Origin: Epiperipatus broadwayi | Lineage: Eukaryota > Onychophora > Udeonychophora > Euonychophora > Peripatidae | Length of the DNA: 64,000 bases | Direction of reading: 5' to 3' | Assembly: GCA_028023455.1 (NCBI GenBank) | Contig: JAQFVV010012572.1 | Span: 1,054,001-1,118,000 of the forward strand | Shown: in pieces, positions 13,041-23,839 of the stretch | How positions within the stretch are numbered: the first letter of the stretch is position 1 | How the letters are laid out: each line of letters starts with the position of its first letter | Program-made: the position numbers and the translations under genes | Notes under the pieces: generated by a model | What the model saw: the letters and a program-made list of their open reading frames with translations, nothing else | Told to the model about the DNA's origin: nothing | Database searches by the model: none

Positions 13041-13880
13041 AAAAAAAAAAACCCTCCAGTCATGTGCTTTTGATCCAAATTATTTATTTTTCAATTACAA
13101 CGAAATATTGTTTTTGGTTTTCTTTTAAATTTTTGAAAATAAGTCACTACATAAAATAGATCATCTAAATACTCATTTGAAAAAGAAGATAATCTTCAAA
13201 CAAGCTAAAAATGTATCAGTAAAAAAAAATTTTTTTATAATAAAATATTTTTAAAATGGCACAAATTAATAACATGAAATTGTTTAGAGATAATAATTAT
13301 TTATGATTTGTAGGGTATTGAATTGACAGTTGTAACTCAAAACATTACATTTCTTAGATAAATAAAGAATAACAGCAGTAGATAATGGGATATGTAAATG
13401 ATGTGGGCCAAATGACAAAACTGGCTGTCAAAATGCATCTTGAGAGTTATTTAAAACAGGCAAAACTATCTATACATAAGAAATAGTGATCATGTGATGT
13501 TTATTGAGAGTTATTTACAATTGTATCTACAATTATGTTTAAAAAAATAACATCGAATGTTTGTATTGTCTGAGAAATATATAAAACCAAATGCATGAGT
13601 AAAAGAAAAAAAAATGGAAATGTAAGTTAAAAAGTCAGGCAGTAATAAATATTAGTCAGATATATGAAAATTTTTAATATAAAATTCAAATCTATATTAG
13701 GATTTAAAATATATAATTTCTGATCTTAAAAATGATTACTAATTATTAAGTTAAATTGTTTAAAGGAAATAATTATTTATGAGAGCACAATATGAAAGTG
13801 ACATAGAGGGACACCATATGCAAGTATGTAGGTTATGTAGGACCCAAAGGTATCTTAACACTGGAGGTGCGCTTCACTGG
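13041..13880. other. AT-rich sequence, no gene seen
   Basis: No gene or structured repeat recognised beyond A/T runs. Confidence 0.5.
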
Positions 13881-14350
13881 GATATTTAGTAAAATTTATA
13901 CATAAATGAAAATGTTTTGATTTCTGAATCATCCATTGTTAGAAATACATTATCTGGTTGTAAATATTTTTATTTAAATATTATAGAATTACTTTTTTAC
14001 TTAGTCATGAAAAATGCTTTAAATATACTTTAATACATATTAATACTCTACCATTGTGCTAAACTTAATAGATTAGCACCATGTTACTACGATAATTAAT
14101 AAAATTTATATATAAATGAAAATGTTTAGATTTCTAAATCATTACATTGTTCAAAACAAATTATGATAGTAAATATTTTCCATTTAAATATGAGAATATT
14201 ACTTTACTTCATATTGGAACATATGCTGAAAATATACTACAGGACATATTATATATTCTATCATTGCATTAAACCGAATAGATCAAAGCCATGTCACCAC
14301 AATAACTAACAAAATTTATATATAAATAAAAACATTTAGATTTCTGCAAT
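13881..14350. repeat. Tandem repeat, 210-bp period, about 2.2 copies
   Basis: The phrase AAAATTTATAYATAAATRAA begins at 13891, 14101 and 14311, exactly 210 bases apart each time. Intervening parts also align by eye, for example CCATTGTGCTAAACTTAATAG with CATTGCATTAAACCGAATAG. This is a short satellite-like array, AT-rich and without an ORF. Confidence 0.8.
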
Positions 14351-15782
14351 AACTTTCAGTTAAATAATATAATTTATATAAAAAATGATATATTACTATT
14401 AATAATTTATTCGAAAACAAAATTTAAAAATATTCTCATACTTATGGTAATTCTGCAGTACACTGAACAACAGTCGTACAGTGGACAATTACTTTTATCT
14501 GTTATATTGTATAAGTATCCTGTATTCGTATAGCACAGAGGTAAAATGTCATCTTTTAAAATACAAGATTCTGAAATTAATTCTGGTGGTTTCTCATAAT
14601 TTTTCTTTTTAATACCACAATTATTATTTTTTATATATACTTTATAATCAGATTTTCCTTGAAATTGAACCTGTTGTGCAGTTTGTTACCTAGCTAAAAA
14701 TTAATAATTGAATTATAATGTTACCCAAATATATCTGAAAACTATTTTTGATTGTGAACCTGCTACCCATTTTAACTACTCAACAGCTCAAATTGAAGAA
14801 AAACAAATTTAGTAAAAAACATAATTTTTAAAATAGATATTCTGCATCAAAATATTTAATTCTTAATAAATTTGATTATATCAGTATTTTAATGTGATTA
14901 ATGAATGTAACAATATACTTAAAACATTTGTTACCCAGTGGAACAAATCAAGTGTGAATTATCCATCATAAAATAAAGTGCAAATGTGTAATAATGGCTT
15001 TTAAAAATTTATTGAATAAACAATGTAGGTATGATAATTTAAAATGACAGTCTATATAATAAAATATAATAACAAGCACAAAAAATAATAATAATAATGT
15101 AAATATTTTTCTATTAAAGGAATATAACTTTGCTAATAGGAAACAAACAAGTGATATATGAGAGATTTTGAATTACATTAAAAGTAACTAATGAATGTGT
15201 TTTAAAACAAACAAACTATTTTTAACAAACTGATTGATATAATAGTTTAACTTAACCTAATTATTGATATAGAAATCTAATAATTACATCAGTCTTGTTA
15301 TAACTATTATATTTCAAAAAAGATAACGGAGACAAGCCATTATGTAAAGAATAAAGAAAATGGATTCTCTTTTCTTTTCACAATGGGGGATGGAATTGCA
15401 AGATCATCCAGACTTCAGGGATAAATAGCAGAAAATGCCATTGAATATTGTAATCCCAGAGAATCATAGTCTGACTGTACATAATGAGCCATATAGGATT
15501 TATGCAGGTCAAAAAGTCCAACAGAGCCTTGTAGATTATAAAAGTAGATAAAGTAGAAGTAGAATTTATATAAAAAAAAAATATATATATATATATCAGG
15601 TTTCTTATATGTGCATTAATTCCATTGTATACATAATTAATTATTTGTATTAAATTAATGTTAAATTATTCCTCTTGTTGTTGAATCATTGAGCCCTGGA
15701 TTCTATTTGTGAAAGATTTATATTCATTAGATATGATAATATACTAGACTATTTTTATTATCTATCATTTAAAGATTGCATC
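14351..15782. other. AT-rich sequence, no gene seen
   Basis: No gene seen. A TA microsatellite lies near 15581-15596. Confidence 0.5.
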
Positions 15783-16232
15783 TCTAGAAAATTTTAAACT
15801 TTTCGAAATACAAACAACAATTAGTAATAACACACAAATAGTCAACACAAGTTAGTAATTACACAACATTTTGAGTAATATTATTCTCCACTCTTTTTTG
15901 GGTATTGCTGACCTGACCAGTGACAATATTAATAAAGTCAAACTTACACCTTTAGATTCTTGAATATTGAATTTTAAGGTAACCCTCTAACCAACTGAAC
16001 AATTCTGTCAAAGGCCTCAATTGATTAGAACGTTGCCTTAAAATTTGATATTCAAGAATCTAAAGGTTTAAGTCTGAATCCTATATAAATATTGTCAATG
16101 GTCAGGCCAACAACACATGAAGAAGAATGGAGAATACGACTACTCAAAATGTTGTATAATTACCAATCTGTTTGTCTATTGGTGTGTTACTAACAAGTTA
16201 TTTGTATTTGGAAAAGTTTAAAATTTTCTAGA
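15783..16232. repeat. 450-bp foldback with tRNA-like segment
   Basis: Arms at 15783-15983 and 16032-16232 (201 bases each) are imperfect reverse complements around a 48-base spacer. The plus strand across the spacer and right arm reads tRNA-like: TCAATTGATTAGAACG resembles an A box and D arm, and GGTTTAAGTCTGAATCC near 16066-16082 resembles a B box. Further out, both arms carry a segment ending in ACTCAAAATGTTG that recalls a degraded hammerhead, but I cannot fold a convincing core. The best reading is two SINE-like units head to head. Confidence 0.6.
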
Positions 16233-18741
16233 CATTCAATAATATACTACCACCATAAACCTTCAGGCAAATATTTATACTCATTAGTTTCAATCTGCCC
16301 AGTCGAGGACATAAGATGGATAAAAAGTCAAATAAATTATCTGGGATCCAAGCAAAGAGTTGAAGAAAAGTATGATTCTGACAGTAAAAAAACTGAAACT
16401 CCTGATTTTACATTAAATTTCAATATCAAACATCAAAGATTTAGCCATAAATTGTAAATATAAAAATTAGCTGAAAATTCTATTAGTCAGATAGTTAATA
16501 AGGATTTTTAAAAAAAATGAATCTGGTTGCAAGTTGTCAGAATCACATGGACATATTCATACCACTATATACACAGTTACCTTTTAATTATATTTAAATT
16601 CCCCTAGACAAAACTAATTTGCCAAATATTTTTTCAAATTTAGGATTAACAAGATTTAATACTCACACCACTACTTACCAGGTGGGGACTTTTAGAAGTT
16701 ATTTTGTAGCTGCCAAAACCAGGCGAGTTAATATGGTAAGTATAAAGGTGAAAGTGAAAATAATGTAAATAATTATACCACATGAATGTAGCTTTTAATA
16801 AATAAAATTTCATAGAATTGATTTTGTTTTAATTTACAAATTTTATTTCATGGAATTGAATGGGGGGCTCTGAAACTGAACTTGAGCTTCTTACTCATGC
16901 AGCAGCTCTGATGACATATATAATGAATTGAATCAATATACAGTATACATTTTTTTAAAAAAAAAAACACAACAAAACAAATACTAATAATGTTGGTATG
17001 ATTTAAAAATTGTTATTGAGAAGTTTTTTAGTTAATAATAACAAAGATTAAAAAAAAAAAAAAATTGAAAGAAATTCATATTAAATTTGCATATTTTGAC
17101 CCTGGAAATAAAAAAATTTAAATAAAAATGGCTAAAAAAAAAAAAAGTCAAACAAAATGGCTGCAGCATTTTGCAAGAATACATTTGGTTTTTAGTTTTA
17201 ATAATTATATTTAGATAATAGTGATAAATAATACTTGAAAATATAACTGATATTATATATATTAATAGATAAAATGTTCACAAATTACTTTTAAAACAAT
17301 TTTGTAATTTGCTTAATTATCGATATTATAAATGTATAAAATAAAAAGTTTCCACCACTAAGTTATACTGGAAATAATATTAATAGAATATAGATATATG
17401 TGCATATATTTACAAAAAAAATTAAATTATACTATTTGTGCATACTAAAAAAAAAAAATACAGTATATAAAAATAACATAATTAAAACAGGAAGTGCATA
17501 ATTTCGTGCCAAAAAATATTGTAATAATAATAAAAGCAAATTAATAACCAATCAAATACTTTATTGCTTGAGAATTCATAAAGAAGTTTAAGCACCAGAA
17601 GTGGCAGATGGGAAACACAATCCACAGATTCTAAATGTCAGTCAATCATTCTACCTTTAAATAAAATCATGTGGGGCATAAAAATAAATATATGCAAAGA
17701 TATTCATACACTATTTTAAGCATCTTTTTTTTTTTTTAGCAATTGGAAATACGTAGATAGAACTGCATATGCTGTTCATTGTCAGGATCTGGGTTCAAAT
17801 ATAGTGAAACTTAGAAATTATTTACAGATAGATGATGATTTTTAAGTAAATTTAGAATACGCTTTTTAAATATTTCATCCAAAGCCAACATGGTTTACTC
17901 ATTCACTATTGATCAGTAAATGGATACCTAGCTATTCTTTTCCACATTACATACTTAGCTATTCTTAGTTAGAAAATAAAGATCTCTGATTAGTTAGATA
18001 AGTGATGTATTGATTACAAAATTAAAAACAAAAAAAAAAAATGAACGTAATACGTTTAGCCTTAAAGGAAATATTACGTATATATTCTAATAGGCATTGT
18101 GATACAATTTATATTTACCAATTAGATTTTATTTTTTTAAAAGAATTATTTTACAGCTTTTTCTCTTTCTCTCTCAATCTTTGTAATTCTTGTAGAAATT
18201 AAATGAAGTCCCATAACAATAAATGGAAAAACCAAAATGTCATCAATGCAAGTTATAATAAATAAATGTATAGATTTATGTACGAAAAATCGTGCACACA
18301 GAAGTTAAACTCAAATGCTAGTAAAAACATTACTATTCATTTATAAAATAGCTAACTTATCTAGTATATATAGTAATTTAAAATAGCTAAAACCATTCAG
18401 TCAAAACAGAATAATAGCAAAATCTAAAAGCCATTACTAAATACATCATTGAAATTATGATTGGCCTTTAATAATACTAAAATTGGGAAAACACTCTCCA
18501 GTAGAATGAACATCTTTTTAAAAAAAATTAAAAAGCTATAGTAATCTACAATCAATAAATCATTTGAAATCATTATGGTACTATACAAATAAGTTCTATT
18601 AAATAAATCATTTATTTCAAATTGTTTTTGCATAGCTTTCTTTTCTACAATGTTTTTTACTATTAATATTCCTTACAATTTTGACTGATCTAGAGATCTT
18701 CGGAATTATAATTGATAAATGTATAATACTAGTTATAAACA
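16233..18741. other. AT-rich sequence, no gene seen
   Basis: No gene supported. Possible SINE scraps: GGGTTCAAATATAG at about 17793 resembles a B box, and a dispersed phrase lies at 17581-17605. The ORF at 18424-18633 (-) has no recognisable content. Confidence 0.5.
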
Positions 18742-18769
18742 TTCACAAACATCATCATCATCAACAACC

Positions 18770-19420
18770 ATTATCAATCCACCACAGGATGAAGGTCTCT
18801 CCAAGTTCAATCCATCTTCTCCGAACTTTAGCTTCTCTTCTCCACATTACCCCTGCACACTTTCTTATTTCATCCATCCATCTCGCATGTGGTCTCTTTC
18901 TGGGTCTTTTACAATCTCTTGGAATCCAGTTTTAGATTTCAATTGTCCATCTATTATCATCTCTTCTAGCAATATGTCCAGCCCAACTCCACTTCAGTCT
19001 TAATTTTTTCAATGAGATCAGTAACAACTGTTTGTCCTCTTACCCATATATTACATTTTCGATCTCTTCTTGTTACTCCCAACATGCATCTCTCCATACT
19101 TCTTTGAGTGGTCTGAAGTCTCTGTATTGCTCTTCTATTAAGTGTCCAAGTCTCGAATCCATAAGTAAGACTGGTAAAACACATTTATTAAAAACCTTCC
19201 TTTTCAAACACAGAGGCATATTTTCTTTTAGTATCAAGTTATTTCTATCAAAAGCACTCCAACCAAGTTTAATTCTATGATTAATTTCATCCATTATGTT
19301 TTTATCTGTATTAATAATCTGACCAAGGTTATCATAATCAATTTTTATTTTCATATTTTGAGAAAATCCATTAAACATTATTTTAGTCTTTTTAACATTT
19401 ATCTTTAGTCCTACTTTCAT
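18770..19420 (-). pseudogene. LINE copy 2: C-terminal region after reverse transcriptase
   Basis: Minus-strand frames from 19420 to about 18770 cover the thumb and C-terminal region. Readable pieces in order: GLKINVKKTKIMFNGFS (19412), LGQIINTDKNIMDEINHRIKLGWSAF, then YGFETWTLNRRAIQRLQ and MERCMLGVTRRDRK, then AGHIARRDDNRWT near 18935-18970 and a terminal R-P-R-K-R-P-H-A-R-W-M-D-E segment. This order is characteristic of RTE-like LINE polyproteins. Frame changes occur near 19150 and 18970, and one in-frame stop lies after RWTIEI. Confidence 0.8.
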
Positions 19421-19449
19421 CTGATAACTCCTGCAACATTTCCTGCAGC

Positions 19450-20181
19450 TCTAAAGCATAATTTGCAAAAACAACTACATCATTTGCAAAATCTAAATGA
19501 CTTAAATAATCTCCATTTATTTTCAGTTCTTTAGATTTCCATTTTAATCCCCAAAATATTTCTTGCAGCACTGCTGTAAAAATTTTTGGAGATATGGAGT
19601 CACCCTGTCTTACAGCCTTCTCAATGTTGACTTTCCTAGTATCATTATGTAATCTAATTGTTGCTGCTGCATTTATTTATAAATATTATATTTGACAATA
19701 TCCTGGATCTATACCTTGATGATCCAATGCTTTAATCACTGAAGAAATGTTTATAGAATCAAATGCCTTTTCATAATCTACAAATCCAAATCATAATGGC
19801 AACTCATATTCATTTGTCCTTTCTATAACTTCTCTCAATACCCGGATATGATCTACTGTATGTATTAAAACCACTTTTAAATCCAGCTTGTTCTCTTGGT
19901 TGGTGGAAATCCAAAGTTTCCTGTAGATGAGTTGTAATTATCTTGGTAAAAATTTTGTATAAAACTGATAATAGGCTGATAGGTCTGGAATTTCTAATAT
20001 CTTCTTTATCACCTTTTTTAAATATTAATATTAATACTGCATTCTTCCAATCATCTGGTACATCTTTATCATTTAGACATTTGGTATATAACTTTGCTAA
20101 AACAATTTCTATTTCTTTCCCTGCTTCTTTTAATATATCAATTATAATTCCATCATTACCTGGAGCTTTTCCTTTCTTCAT
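19450..20181 (-). pseudogene. LINE copy 2: reverse transcriptase core, catalytic motif altered
   Basis: Minus-strand RT fingers and palm. The frame 20181 to 19810 reads KKGKAPGNDGIIIDILKEAG (RT motifs 1-2), AVLILIFKKGDK, RPISLLSVLYKIFTKIITT and REQAGFKSGF. Out of frame after a break near 19850-19815 comes GFVDYEKAFDSI (about 19755-19795), motif A with its catalytic Asp. The expected FADD of motif C reads FAND at 19479-19490, so one metal-binding Asp is replaced by Asn. The sister copy at 59354 reads FTDD, so the N is a lesion of this copy. The enzyme is inactive. Confidence 0.8.
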
Positions 20182-20919
20182 ACATTTAACTGCATGTCTC
20201 TACCTTCTTCATTTAAAATTCCGAGCAATTTGGAAGATGTAATAGATATAGAAAGTACTTGTTCTTTATTACCATATAATTCTTGATAAAAGTCTTCTAC
20301 CATTTCATGATGTCATCTTTCTTTTTAGTAATAATTCCATCCATTTTTCTTATTGCAGATATAAATTTCCTACCAATACCAATTTGTGGTTTTACACTCT
20401 TGTGACTTTTATTATCTTCTACAGTTTCCTTGCTAGTTCACAGTTATACATTCTTATATCATTTTCAACTCTTTTTCGCACCATTTTACAAAATTTGAGA
20501 TATTCAATCCTTTTTAATACATCATTTTTGTATATCTTCATATTCCTTCTTTTCTTCATAAATTCTCTAGTCTCAGTAGAAATTTTATTGATCAATTTGT
20601 GCTTTTTTGTACCAGCTATCTTTGTTGCAGTTTTCAAAAGTGTATCAGTTATTTTCATATTAATTTCATTCAAATCTGAATCATGTTCAAAATCTACTAA
20701 TACTTGAAACTGATTTATAAGTTCTAATTTAAATTCATTAGAATGTTTCTGAAGATTAGGAATATCAACTGTAAATATTGTTTTTCTTAATAATTTTTGT
20801 CTCTTTAGTTTTGCATTAACAGTATCTTACATCTTACTAATCGATGATCACTTCCTGTGTTAAATTTATTAAGAACATTACAATCTTGAAATATATATTT
20901 CTGTTAGTCAAAATATAAT

Positions 20920-21690
20920 TCAATTCTGCTGTACCTTCATTTGGATGCTTTTTCTCAAAAAAAAAAAAAAGAATTCATAATATAAAAGTTTATTTTTCTG
21001 CAAACTCCACAAATCAATGTCCTCTATTATTTCTATTACCATAACCAAATTATCTACAGCAGTTTCATCTTTCATTTGTTTACCAATTCCAGCATTAAAC
21101 TCTTCCATAACAATTTTAAAATGTTGTTTACTCTGATCAAAAGCCTTTTGTACATCCATATAAAAATCTTCTACTACTTCATCACTATGAGAACTTGTTG
21201 GGGCATAACCTGAATTATCTGCATTTGGCATCTGCTATTAAGTTGTATAACTAATCTTGCCACTCTATCTGATACACCATCAATCTCCACAAAGTTATTC
21301 TTCCATTTTTTTTATAATGAATCGTACTCCACTTGTATTTCCAATATTTGTACCTTTATAATTGAGTACATGACCACTTTTTAAATCATTTGGCTCTTCA
21401 CCTTTTCTTCTAACTTCACAAGGTCCAATAATGTCCCATTTAATATAAGACAATTCTTCTTCTAATTCTTGCAATCTTCCTTTTCTTGAAAGTGATCTGC
21501 AGTTGTAAGTACTTAAATAAAAAGTCATCATCAAATGGCAGCCTGGGTCTGCAATCAGGGGATTCTTAGCACCCTCCGCCTTCATCCACCAACCATTGCC
21601 TTGGTTGGTGAATTTACAGCTTCCTGGCAATAAGGGCCATGATTTATTTTTGGCTGTCATAATTGTATATATCGGAAAAATATTTATCAT
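20920..21690 (-). pseudogene. LINE copy 2: APE-type endonuclease, broken
   Basis: Frame 21690 to 21295 contains LSTYNCRSLSRKGRLQELEE (the N-terminal Asn motif), GPCEVRRKGEE (the catalytic Glu motif) and LKSGHVLNYKGTNIG. Frame 21231 to 20920 contains APTSSHSDEVVEDFY and MEEFNAGIGK, where the usual GDFN is EEFN, so the catalytic Asp is altered. Frames are separated by indels near 21295 and 20950. Copy 1 retains GDFN at the equivalent site. Confidence 0.8.
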
Positions 21691-21768
21691 TTACACAAAT
21701 ATTCATTCTGAATTATCAGGCAACTGAGAAGAAAGATCATGGTGTTTCTTGATCTTAAACTCAGAGGT

Positions 21769-22065
21769 AAAAAGCCAATAAACTCACCATACTGGCTAAT
21801 TCATGTTGGTGAGCAGCCCATCCATGTTCGTATACTATATGATTAATTACATAGTAATAACAGCTGCAATGACAAAAATGTATGGAGTGGACATTAGGAA
21901 TTTGCTCTGCTCACTTCCTTTAGGCCTCCAAGAGGAATCAAAGAGTCTCCTTTCAGTTAATAGCAAACTCCTTTCTGCAGCCCACAAACATATACATAAC
22001 CAAATATATTTTACACCAATATTATACACATTTAATGTGTGTGTGTGTATATATATATATATATA
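21769..22065. repeat. Unassigned spacer ending in a GT/AT microsatellite
   Basis: There is no gene. A compound (GT)n(AT)n microsatellite at about 22037-22066 abuts the 3' end of the Penelope-like fragment. The equivalent edge at 38 kb is likewise AT-repeat rich. Confidence 0.6.
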
Positions 22066-22395
22066 ATCAAAACTACCCCAAATCCAAACTTCAACCAGAC
22101 CAGCATAAAAATAATATTAAAACACAAGCAAAGGTTTCACTGCTACAAGCAGACTTCTCAAGTGTAAAGAACTACAAAAACTACACAATATACATAATAT
22201 TAAAAATTCCCCACAAATCCATTCACTTCCCATCCACCCTTAATATTAAAAGAACTCTTAAATAAGTTAATTGCTTCAGAATAATAAATTTTCAATAATA
22301 AAGATTCTTTAATTCTTCTTTTGATTTCATTTCTCTCAAAGAAGACAACCTTAGCTTCATCAAAATCAATAGTGTGGCCTGTATCTTTTTCATGG
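22066..22395 (-). pseudogene. Penelope-like element 3' end: GIY-YIG C-terminus plus 3' UTR
   Basis: The minus strand reads YVHEKDTGHTIDFDEAKVV, then FFERNEIKRRIKESLLLK and SEAINLFKSSFNIKGGW (22395 to about 22215). This is nearly the same as the C-terminal end of the PLE at 38073, where YIHELNTGHRILFDN, EKNELKRRIKETLMIK and SEAINLMKTSFDIKGRW occur. It is followed by a 3' UTR with a conserved hairpin (22133-22162) and an AT microsatellite. The coding part begins abruptly at 22395, directly fused to a pLTR unit in the same orientation. This fits a severely 5'-truncated PLE with a terminal repeat at its 5' end. Confidence 0.8.
22133..22162 (-). ncRNA. Conserved 3' UTR hairpin of Penelope-like element (hammerhead-like)
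   Basis: On the minus strand: TTGAGAAG, then stem CTGC, loop TTGTA, stem GCAG, then TGAAACC. The same arrangement recurs at 37981-38011 (stem TCTAT/GTAGA) and 34384-34412 (stem TGC/GCA), with paired changes that preserve the stem. The layout resembles hammerhead stem II followed by GAAA, but the first core strand is TTGAGAA rather than CTGANGA, so I do not call it an active ribozyme. Confidence 0.5.
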
Positions 22396-22807
22396 ACATA
22401 GTCAAAGATTCTGCATATATATCATTGCAAGAAACCTTAAAGGTACATTTATGAAAAACAAAAACAAGTTTTATATACGTAAACTTGCCATCGCTTGTAT
22501 TTATGATCAATAGATGGAGCTTTAGCAAGACCTCCAAACAAGCGTATTTTTGTTTACATAAACATCAGAGTCAGAAATCACTGTCTCTTTCATTGGCTCC
22601 ACCCTCAGATCAGCTGATTTCAAGCTGATTTGCTATCATCAGTGAAGGATAGGAGTTAGAAACTAAACCTAACCACTAACTCCAAGCGTTTATGCAACAA
22701 GTTTCTATCAGTTTGCAAGCATGAATTTTTTTAGACACGTAAATGTCTTCAAACTCAGCTTATCAAGCCAGATAGCTATATGGGTCTGATATCAGTTCAG
22801 TTTCTCC
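22396..22807 (-). mobile_element. PLE terminal repeat (pLTR) family B, unit 1, 412 bp
   Basis: First of four units in the 22.4-23.84 kb array. Unit boundaries come from the repeated phrase ACATAGTCAAA at 22396 and 22808. It is oriented on the minus strand, the same direction as the adjacent PLE coding end. It contains a complete hammerhead at 22597-22655. Phrases such as GACCCATATAGCTAT and GAAGACATTTA are shared with family A units at 33 and 59 kb, so the two families are homologous. Confidence 0.8.
22597..22655 (-). ncRNA. Hammerhead ribozyme B1
   Basis: Read on the minus strand from 22655. Stem I 5' strand is CTCC-TAT-CCTTCA. Core CTGATGA is at 22642-22636. Stem II is AGC/GCT with loop AAATCA. 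Core GAAA is at 22621-22618. Stem III is ATC/GAT around AGCT. The triplet AUC ends at 22608, then the stem I 3' strand TGAGGG-T-GGAG. CCTTCA pairs with TGAGGG (6 bp, one G-U) and CTCC with GGAG (4 bp). Predicted cleavage is between 22608 and 22607. All invariant core bases are present. Type I topology matches hammerheads reported from PLEs. Confidence 0.85.
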
Positions 22808-23020
22808 ACATAGTCAAAACTTCTGCAATATATATCATTGCAAGAAACCTTAAAGGTACATTTATGAAAAACAAAAACCAAGTTTTATATACATAAACTT
22901 GCTATTGCTTGTATTTAAGATCAATAGATGGAGCTTTACCAAGACCTCTAAACAAGCATATTTTTGTTTACATAAATGTCAGAGTCAGAATCACTGTCTC
23001 TTTCATTGGCTACACCCTCA
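22808..23020 (-). mobile_element. pLTR family B, unit 2, truncated at the hammerhead cleavage site
   Basis: A 213-bp partial unit in tandem with unit 1. Its 5' end (minus sense) is at 23020 and begins TGAGGG, exactly the first bases after the cleavage point of the family B hammerhead. The next unit, in opposite orientation, starts at 23021. This is what a cDNA copy of a self-cleaved RNA would look like. Confidence 0.75.
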
Positions 23021-23436
23021 TGGAGAAACTGAACTGATATCAGACCCATATAGCTATCTGGCTTGATCAGCTGAGTTTGAAGACATTTATGTGTCTAAAA
23101 AATTCATGCTTGCAAACTGATAGAAACTTGTTGCATAAACGCTTGGAGTTAGTGTTTAGGTCTAGGTCTAGTTTCTAACTCCTATCCTTCACTGATGATA
23201 GCAAATCAGCTTGAAATCAGCTGATCTGAGGGTGGAGCCAATGAAAGAGAGTGATTTCTGACTCTGACGTTTATGTAAACAAAAATACCCTTGTTTGGAG
23301 GTCTTGGTAAAGCTTCATCTATTGATCATAAATACAAGCGATAGCAAGTTTACATATATAAAACTTGTTTTTGTTTTTCATAAATGTACCTTTAAGGTTT
23401 CTTGCAATGATATATATTGCAGAAGCTTTGACTATG
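23021..23436 (+). mobile_element. pLTR family B, unit 3, inverted
   Basis: A 416-bp unit on the plus strand from TGGAGAAACTGAAC at 23021 to the same phrase at 23437. It is the reverse complement of unit 1 over nearly its full length, with about 2-4% differences by eye. It contains hammerhead B2. Confidence 0.8.
23179..23237 (+). ncRNA. Hammerhead ribozyme B2
   Basis: Same fold as B1, on the plus strand. CTCC at 23179-23182, core CTGATGA at 23192-23198, stem II AGC/GCT, core GAAA at 23213-23216, stem III ATC/GAT with cleavage triplet AUC ending at 23226, and TGAGGGTGGAG at 23227-23237 closing stem I. The sequence through the core is identical to B1. Both orientations of this locus would therefore give a ribozyme. 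Confidence 0.85.
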
Positions 23437-23839
23437 TGGAGAAACTGAACTGATATCAGACCCATATAGCTATCTGGCTTGATAAGCTGAGTTTGAAGAC
23501 ATTTACGTGTCTAAAAAATTCATGCTTGCAAACTGATAGAAACTTGTTGCATAAATGCTTGGAGTTCATGCTTGCAAACTGATAGAATCTTGTTGCATAA
23601 AAGCTTGGAGTTAGTGTTTAGGTCTAGTTTCTAACTCTTATCCTTCACTGATGATAGCAAATCAGCTTGAAATCAGCTGATATGAGGGTGGAGACAATGA
23701 AAGAGACAGTGATTTTTGAGTCTGATGTTTATGTAAAGAAAATACGCTTGTTTGGAGGTCTTGGTAAAGCTCCAACTATTGATCATAAATACAAGTGATA
23801 GCAAGTTTACGTATATAACACTTGTTTTTGTTTTTCATA
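23437..23839 (+). mobile_element. pLTR family B, unit 4
   Basis: Tandem to unit 3 in the same orientation. It has an internal duplication of about 50 bases near 23521-23618 (CATGCTTGCAAACTGATAG twice). It fades into a TATATA microsatellite at 23839, where the array ends. It contains hammerhead B3. Confidence 0.75.
23635..23693 (+). ncRNA. Hammerhead ribozyme B3
   Basis: Core CTGATGA at 23648-23654 and GAAA at 23669-23672. Stem II AGC/GCT, stem III ATC/GAT. The cleavage triplet is AUA (ends 23682), still a legal NUH. TGAGGG (23683-23688) pairs with CCTTCA. The outer stem has CTCT in place of CTCC, a tolerated G-U-type change. Likely active, perhaps slower than B1 and B2. Confidence 0.8.

Larger units (their letters stand above)
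18742..21768 (-). mobile_element. RTE-like LINE copy 2, near full length, inactivated
   Basis: The most complete LINE in the window, about 3.0 kb on the minus strand. In order it shows a 5' leader (21768 to 21690), APE-type endonuclease (21690 to about 20500), linker, reverse transcriptase (about 20230 to 19150) and C-terminal domain (19184 to about 18770). It ends in a TGATGATGATGATG tail at 18748-18764, typical of RTE-type LINEs. A single-ORF layout is inferred. It is dead: many frameshifts and stops, plus changes in both catalytic centres (see the domain entries). Sister copies in this window are at 1-1516, 44395-45380, 55500-60685 (interrupted) and 61520-62135. The clade call is by motif recognition; a phylogeny could move it to a neighbouring clade. 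Confidence 0.85.

Noticed and set aside
16100-16155. Possible degraded hammerhead in the right arm of the 15783 foldback
   Set aside because: Neither CTGANGA nor GAAA is present in either arm; only a loose similarity to other units.
20384-20707. Plus-strand ORFs antisense to the LINEs (also 61-429, 19943-20242, 61673-61867)
   Set aside because: They are shadows of the minus-strand LINE coding frames.
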